Part shown: in pieces, positions 5,700 through 8,632 of the stretch
Layout: each line of letters begins with the position of its first letter
Numbering within the stretch: position 1 is the first letter of the stretch
Origin: Noviherbaspirillum sp.
Lineage (GTDB): Bacteria; Pseudomonadota; Gammaproteobacteria; Burkholderiales; Burkholderiaceae
Assembly (NCBI GenBank): GCA_028292785.1
Contig: JAQGLQ010000226.1
Location: 1-8,632, forward strand
Direction: 5' to 3'
Length of the DNA: 8,632 nt
Program-made: the position numbers and the translations under genes
The notes under the pieces: model-generated
What the model was told of the DNA's origin: nothing
What the model saw: the letters and a program-made list of their open reading frames with translations, nothing else
Databases searched by the model: none

Positions 5700-6845
5700 T
5701 TACCCGCGCAACGCCAGGCCGGTCGCCAGCGCGATACCGTTGGCGGCTACCGATGACGCGCTGTATGCGGACGGCCGCGACGCGGCCAGACAGGCGAACG
5801 GATTCAGCAGCTCGACCGGAATATCGACCATGCGCTGCACCTTCGCATGGATATAGGCGTGATGCGAGATGCCGCCATTGAGATAGATGCATTTCGCCGT
5901 GCCGCCGTGCGTCTTCGAGGCGATGTAGACCAGGGTGCGCGCTATCTCTTCCTCCAGCACGGCGAATTCGCGGTGCAGTATTTCATTGATGGCGCGACCC
6001 GGCGAGCCGGGGCCCGATGAGCCGTCCTGCTCCAGGTTCGGCGCGGCATGCTTCTCCAGCATGGCCGAGGCAGCCGCCGCATCGACGCTCAGCGCCGCCG
6101 CGAGTTTTGCCACCAGCTTCGCTTCGCCGAACTCGACCTCGCGGTCGAGTATCAGCCGCCTGCCTGAAACAACGGTGATCGCGCTGCGCTGCGCGCCGAA
6201 ATCAACCAGCAGAACGGAATGTTCCCTGTCGTCCGGGTGCATTGCCGTCAACAGCCGCGCCAGCGCGCTCGGAGCGATGTCGATAGCCACCGGCTCCATG
6301 CCCGCCGCCTCGAGGCGATGGAGATGCGCCAGCACAGTCTCGCGCGGCGCCACCGCGGCCAGGACGTTCAGCTCGGAGCCGGCCGCGCCGCCCCGGATTT
6401 GCTGATAGTCCACGACCTCTTTCGACAGGTCGCTCCGCAACTTCTCGCGCAGTGCCTTGATGACCGCCGCCGGCTGGACCTGCGCGCCGGAGCATTGCAC
6501 TGTCAGCGGGACGATGCGCACTTCGCCGGGCGCCAAGGTCGAATACACCCTGCCGCCCGAGAATGGCGCGCGCGCCAGGGCGACACGGACGAATTTCCTG
6601 AGTGCCTTTTCATCCGCGAGCAGCAGAGCGCGTTCTCCCGGATAGCGCACCGATACGGCGGCCCGGATCGACACGCCCTTCCCGTCGTGCTCGCATTGCA
6701 CCAGGTGCAGGCTTTCCGCGGCGAAGTCCACGCCGATCGGCATGATGGCCGCCTTGCGGGCGAACGGCCGGAACCAGCCGCCGAAGCGGCCCGAAGACCG
6801 CGTCGCCGCGAGCTTCGGCGGGTCGTTTTTCTCTTCTTCATCCAT
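5700..6845 (-). CDS. PilM/MshI-like actin-fold cytoplasmic pilus protein
   Basis: A 381-residue soluble protein of the FtsA/actin superfamily. Nucleotide-fold signatures are visible: phosphate-1 at 36-50 (PIGVDFAAESLHLVQ), phosphate-2 at 211-226 (VLLVDFGAQRSAITVV) and the adenosine-type segment CIYLNGGISHHAYI (319-332). The end, GIALATGLALRG, is the usual PilM closing helix. PilM sits on the cytoplasmic face of the inner membrane and binds the PilN tail, linking the alignment complex to the motor. A polar N-terminal extension of about 35 residues precedes the fold (DEEEKNDPPKL...RKAAIM). The ATG at 6845 is preceded by AAGGAAG (6855-6861 on the other strand) with a 9-base gap. It follows the minor pilin gene by 34 bases and is followed by the PilN-like gene after 3 bases. 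Confidence 0.9.
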   Translation of the reverse strand: MDEEEKNDPPKLAATRSSGRFGGWFRPFARKAAIMPIGVDFAAESLHLVQCEHDGKGVSIRAAVSVRYPGERALLLADEKALRKFVRVALARAPFSGGRVYSTLAPGEVRIVPLTVQCSGAQVQPAAVIKALREKLRSDLSKEVVDYQQIRGGAAGSELNVLAAVAPRETVLAHLHRLEAAGMEPVAIDIAPSALARLLTAMHPDDREHSVLLVDFGAQRSAITVVSGRRLILDREVEFGEAKLVAKLAAALSVDAAAASAMLEKHAAPNLEQDGSSGPGSPGRAINEILHREFAVLEEEIARTLVYIASKTHGGTAKCIYLNGGISHHAYIHAKVQRMVDIPVELLNPFACLAASRPSAYSASSVAANGIALATGLALRG

Positions 6846-6879
6846 TCGCGTTTTCTTCCTTGCTCTGGCCTTGGCCGAC

Positions 6880-7821
6880 TCAACAGGCTTTCAAAAACTG
6901 GATCGTCAGCCTGGGCGCATTCGCGTTTTCCCGGCTGTGAAACGCCGCCCGGTCGGGAGTACTCGCCGTCCGCAGAAGCAGGCCGCGGTTCGCAAGACCG
7001 TAGGGCGTGACATCGTTGCGTAGCCACGCATCCGCGATGGCCGTGACATCCCAGCTGTAAAAAGTGCTGGCCGTGAATACGGGATTGGTCGCCACCGCGC
7101 CGGAGCTGTAATCGCCGCCGCCGGCTTTCCACTGTGTGTTCGGCCCCGCGCTCGTCCATGTCGCCGCCGTTTCAGCCCAATCCGCGAGCACGCTGTGCAC
7201 GGTGATGGTCCCCGGACCAGTTGAAGTCTCCTGGTACAGCGTGAGCCTCGCCGACAGCACCGAGCCTCCCCTCATCTCTCCGGGCAGCTGGAACTCGATC
7301 AGCGCGCGTCCGGTGTCCCGGCCGAGCTCAAGCAGTGCGTCGGTGCCGAAATTCGTGGTCGGCCGGTCCTGCCGGATCGAGGTATCCCGCCCGGCGGCGA
7401 TTTCCGCGACGCGTATGTTGGACGACGACGAGGCCGGCTCTTTGCGGCCGATACCGGTGCGCGTCAAGTTCGCGCGCGTTCCGTTGGCGGTCGTTCCGCT
7501 CGCGACGACCGTCATCTGGCCGGAGCCCGAGCCGGAGCCGGAACCCGTGCTCGTAGTGGCGGCATAGCTTCCCATGCCTTCCAGCGAACCGGCGATCGCC
7601 GGAAAAGCGTTGGCGCCGCAGCCGAGTTTTTGTGCGGCCCATTTCGCATGATTGATGCCAGCCTCGGCGAGATAGCGCGCCCGTTCGGTCTCGATCTGGG
7701 CATTGACGCCGTGCATTCCCACCGCGGCCTCGCGGTTTGCCGCGAAAGCCGCGGCGGCCACGATCGCCAACGCAATACAGACCGACAGGAGCACAATGCC
7801 GCGCTGATCGGGAATCCTCAT
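6880..7821 (-). CDS. PilX/MshP/GspK-like minor pilin with C-terminal DNRLRE (CBM96-like) domain
   Basis: A 313-residue, two-part protein. Residues 1-60 resemble a prepilin-like N-terminus: QRG followed by the hydrophobic helix IVLLSVCIALAIVAAAAF, then ERARYLAEAGINHAKW, the ARxLAEAGI pattern common in PilX/MshP and GspK proteins. After the putative cleavage glycine (residue 8), position +5 is Ser instead of the conserved Glu. This is also the case in GspK, which caps the tip. A Gly-Ser repeat (93-101) is followed by a linker, and residues ~138-310 match the DNRLRE domain plan. Motifs there are D146-TSIR...TNFGTDALLELGR, RALIEFQLP, SARLTLYQ, W-AE-AATWTSAG, YSWDVTAIADAWL, YGLLLR-type strands, and FHSREN.NAPRLTIQF near the end. 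DNRLRE domains are beta-sandwiches found on surface and extracellular carbohydrate-related proteins. GGAGGT (7827-7832) lies 5 bases before the ATG, which overlaps the preceding stop. The protein is plausibly a pilus-tip adhesin. Confidence 0.82.
   Translation of the reverse strand: MRIPDQRGIVLLSVCIALAIVAAAAFAANREAAVGMHGVNAQIETERARYLAEAGINHAKWAAQKLGCGANAFPAIAGSLEGMGSYAATTSTGSGSGSGSGQMTVVASGTTANGTRANLTRTGIGRKEPASSSSNIRVAEIAAGRDTSIRQDRPTTNFGTDALLELGRDTGRALIEFQLPGEMRGGSVLSARLTLYQETSTGPGTITVHSVLADWAETAATWTSAGPNTQWKAGGGDYSSGAVATNPVFTASTFYSWDVTAIADAWLRNDVTPYGLANRGLLLRTASTPDRAAFHSRENANAPRLTIQFLKAC
7521..7544 (-). repeat. Four-unit hexanucleotide repeat encoding a Gly-Ser linker
   Basis: Four imperfect GGNTCN units, read on the minus strand, encode GSGSGSGS at residues 93-100 of the DNRLRE minor pilin, between the pilin-like and C-terminal regions. 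Because the unit is six bases, gain or loss keeps the frame and would only change linker length. Confidence 0.6.
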
Positions 7822-8294
7822 GCAGGACCTCCGAGCCGAATGGCGAAAATCGACGTCGCCGCGGTTTCGCGCACGGCCTTGATCGTAATGCTGACCTCGA
7901 TGACCGGCCTGCCCGCGCGAAGCGGCGGCGACCCCATGCTGAAATTCGTGACGCCTTCGGCAATCGTCCGCGTGCCGACGGCATCCTGTTCGGTCAGGAT
8001 GCCGTCGGCGAGGCTGTAGGTCACCGGCGCCAGCCAGTCTCCGGAGGAACTCGATTGCGGCTTCGGCGCCAGCGCCTTGAGGGGCGCGGCGGCGATGGCC
8101 GCGGCGATACGCCGCGACGCGAACCGCAGTCGTGCCTGCGCCTCATTCTGTTCCTGCGTCGTTGCGCGGGCGGCCAGCGCGAGATCCACGATTCTGGCCA
8201 GCGCAACCAGGATGAAGCCGCTGATCGTCATGGCTATCAGCACTTCGATCAGCGTGAAGCCTGGCGCCTGCCGGCCGGGTGCGCGCGGCTTCAC
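7818..8294 (-). CDS. PilW/MshO/GspJ-like minor prepilin
   Basis: A 158-residue type IV prepilin. A short basic leader (MKPRAPGRQAPG) precedes the class III signal: cleavage between G12 and F13, then FTLIEV with the conserved Glu at +5, then a hydrophobic helix to about residue 43 (LIAMTISGFILVALARIVDLALA). The helical region ARATTQEQNEAQARLRFASRRIAAAI follows, as in PilW and GspJ. The globular part (about 85-158) is beta-rich: TYSLADGILTEQDAVGTRTIAEGVTNFSM...VIEVSITIKA. The TIAEGVTNFSM...V-V-I pattern is the usual GspJ/PilW C-terminal motif. At 158 residues it is shorter than most relatives. The start codon is GTG at 8294 and overlaps the stop of the preceding prepilin gene (GTGA). The product would be processed by the prepilin peptidase PilD and take part in tip initiation with its two neighbours. 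Confidence 0.88.
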   Translation of the reverse strand: MKPRAPGRQAPGFTLIEVLIAMTISGFILVALARIVDLALAARATTQEQNEAQARLRFASRRIAAAIAAAPLKALAPKPQSSSSGDWLAPVTYSLADGILTEQDAVGTRTIAEGVTNFSMGSPPLRAGRPVIEVSITIKAVRETAATSIFAIRLGGPA

Positions 8295-8632
8295 GGGCGC
8301 GCCACCAGCGAAGCAAGGCTGGTCGTTCCGTCGGGAATGGCAACCCTGACCAGCAACAGGCCGCTATCCGCGGTAACGAAGGGAGAGCTGCTGCCGGGAT
8401 CGTAACGAACGAGATACGCGTCGCGGGCCGGGCATGCGGCGTCAGCGGCAAGGGAATAAGCAGGGGCCGGCGTGGTCCCCGCGCCGGCTGCCGTGGCGTG
8501 CAGCACAAGTGTCGCATACGGTTCGGCAAGCACTTTCTCCATCTGATCCCTGACGCAGGCAAATTCCCCGCCTCTTGCGGCGGCGGGAATCGTCACCAGG
8601 GCGGTGGTCATCGCATCCATCGCCGGCGAAAC
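8291..8632 (-). CDS. GspI/MshD-like minor prepilin, C-terminal part (cut by the window edge)
   Basis: The frame is open to the right edge and supplies 113 residues beginning VSPAMDAMTTALVTI, which reads like the second half of a prepilin N-terminal helix. RDQMEKVLAEPYATL then follows, the QMEkvLa.Py.tL motif typical of GspI/PilV-type minor pilins, and then a beta-rich part (DAYLVRYDPGSSS..VTADSGLLLVRVAI) that ends in VARP. The internal ATG at 8620 should not be taken as the start, because the leader and the GFTLxE motif must lie beyond the window. It precedes the GspJ-like and GspK-like genes, giving the I-J-K order of pseudopilin tip complexes. Assignment rests on position and pattern, so MshD versus PilV naming is open. 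Confidence 0.75.
   Translation of the reverse strand, partial: VSPAMDAMTTALVTIPAAARGGEFACVRDQMEKVLAEPYATLVLHATAAGAGTTPAPAYSLAADAACPARDAYLVRYDPGSSSPFVTADSGLLLVRVAIPDGTTSLASLVARP

Noticed and set aside
6846..6879. GGCC-rich palindromic bases between the minor pilin and PilM-like genes as a regulatory hairpin
   Set aside because: The arms are only four bases with a two-base gap, which is common by chance in GC-rich sequence.
8618..8620. ATG at 8620 as the start of the right-most gene
   Set aside because: It lies inside what reads as the prepilin hydrophobic helix (VSPAMDAM...), and the frame stays open to the window edge, so the gene is truncated by the window.

Overview
The window is GC-rich (clearly above 60 % by eye, apart from an AT-rich first ~110 bases) and densely coded. 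Codon use and gene content suggest a betaproteobacterium, probably Burkholderiales. This is an inference, because no rRNA or other taxonomic marker is present. I see no tRNA, rRNA, CRISPR array, insertion sequence or phage gene, and no gene-free stretch longer than about 300 bases.

Left part, + strand (1-2022): an AT-rich intergenic region carries a credible sigma-70 promoter whose -35/-10 spacer holds a 16-bp inverted repeat. It is followed by a MarR-family regulator and then a Gfo/Idh/MocA-family NAD(P)-dependent oxidoreductase that resembles phthalate cis-dihydrodiol dehydrogenases (Pht4 type). A second operator-like dyad lies in the 41-bp gap between the two genes. The pair looks like an autoregulated catabolic unit. 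A GC-rich hairpin at 2008-2041, over the dehydrogenase stop codon, separates it from the convergent genes on the right.

Middle, - strand (2059-2825): a membrane-anchored SRPBCC/START-fold protein with a very good ribosome binding site, and behind it a possible 42-codon small ORF of doubtful reality.

Right part, - strand (2826-8632): an eight-gene type IV pilus / MSHA-type cluster, transcribed right to left with mostly stop/start overlaps. The order is a partial GspI/MshD-like minor prepilin (cut by the window edge), a PilW/MshO/GspJ-like minor prepilin, a PilX/MshP/GspK-like minor pilin carrying a C-terminal DNRLRE (CBM96-like) beta-sandwich domain, PilM-like, PilN-like, PilO-like and PilP/MshK-like proteins, and a compact PilQ/MshL secretin. 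Together these would form the tip-initiating minor pilins, the inner-membrane alignment complex and the outer-membrane pore. The motor ATPase, platform protein and major pilin are not in the window and presumably lie beyond the right edge.

The most notable element is the minor pilin with the fused DNRLRE domain, a candidate tip adhesin or ligand-binding pilus cap. Next is the pair of dyads flanking the MarR gene, which share a symmetric consensus.
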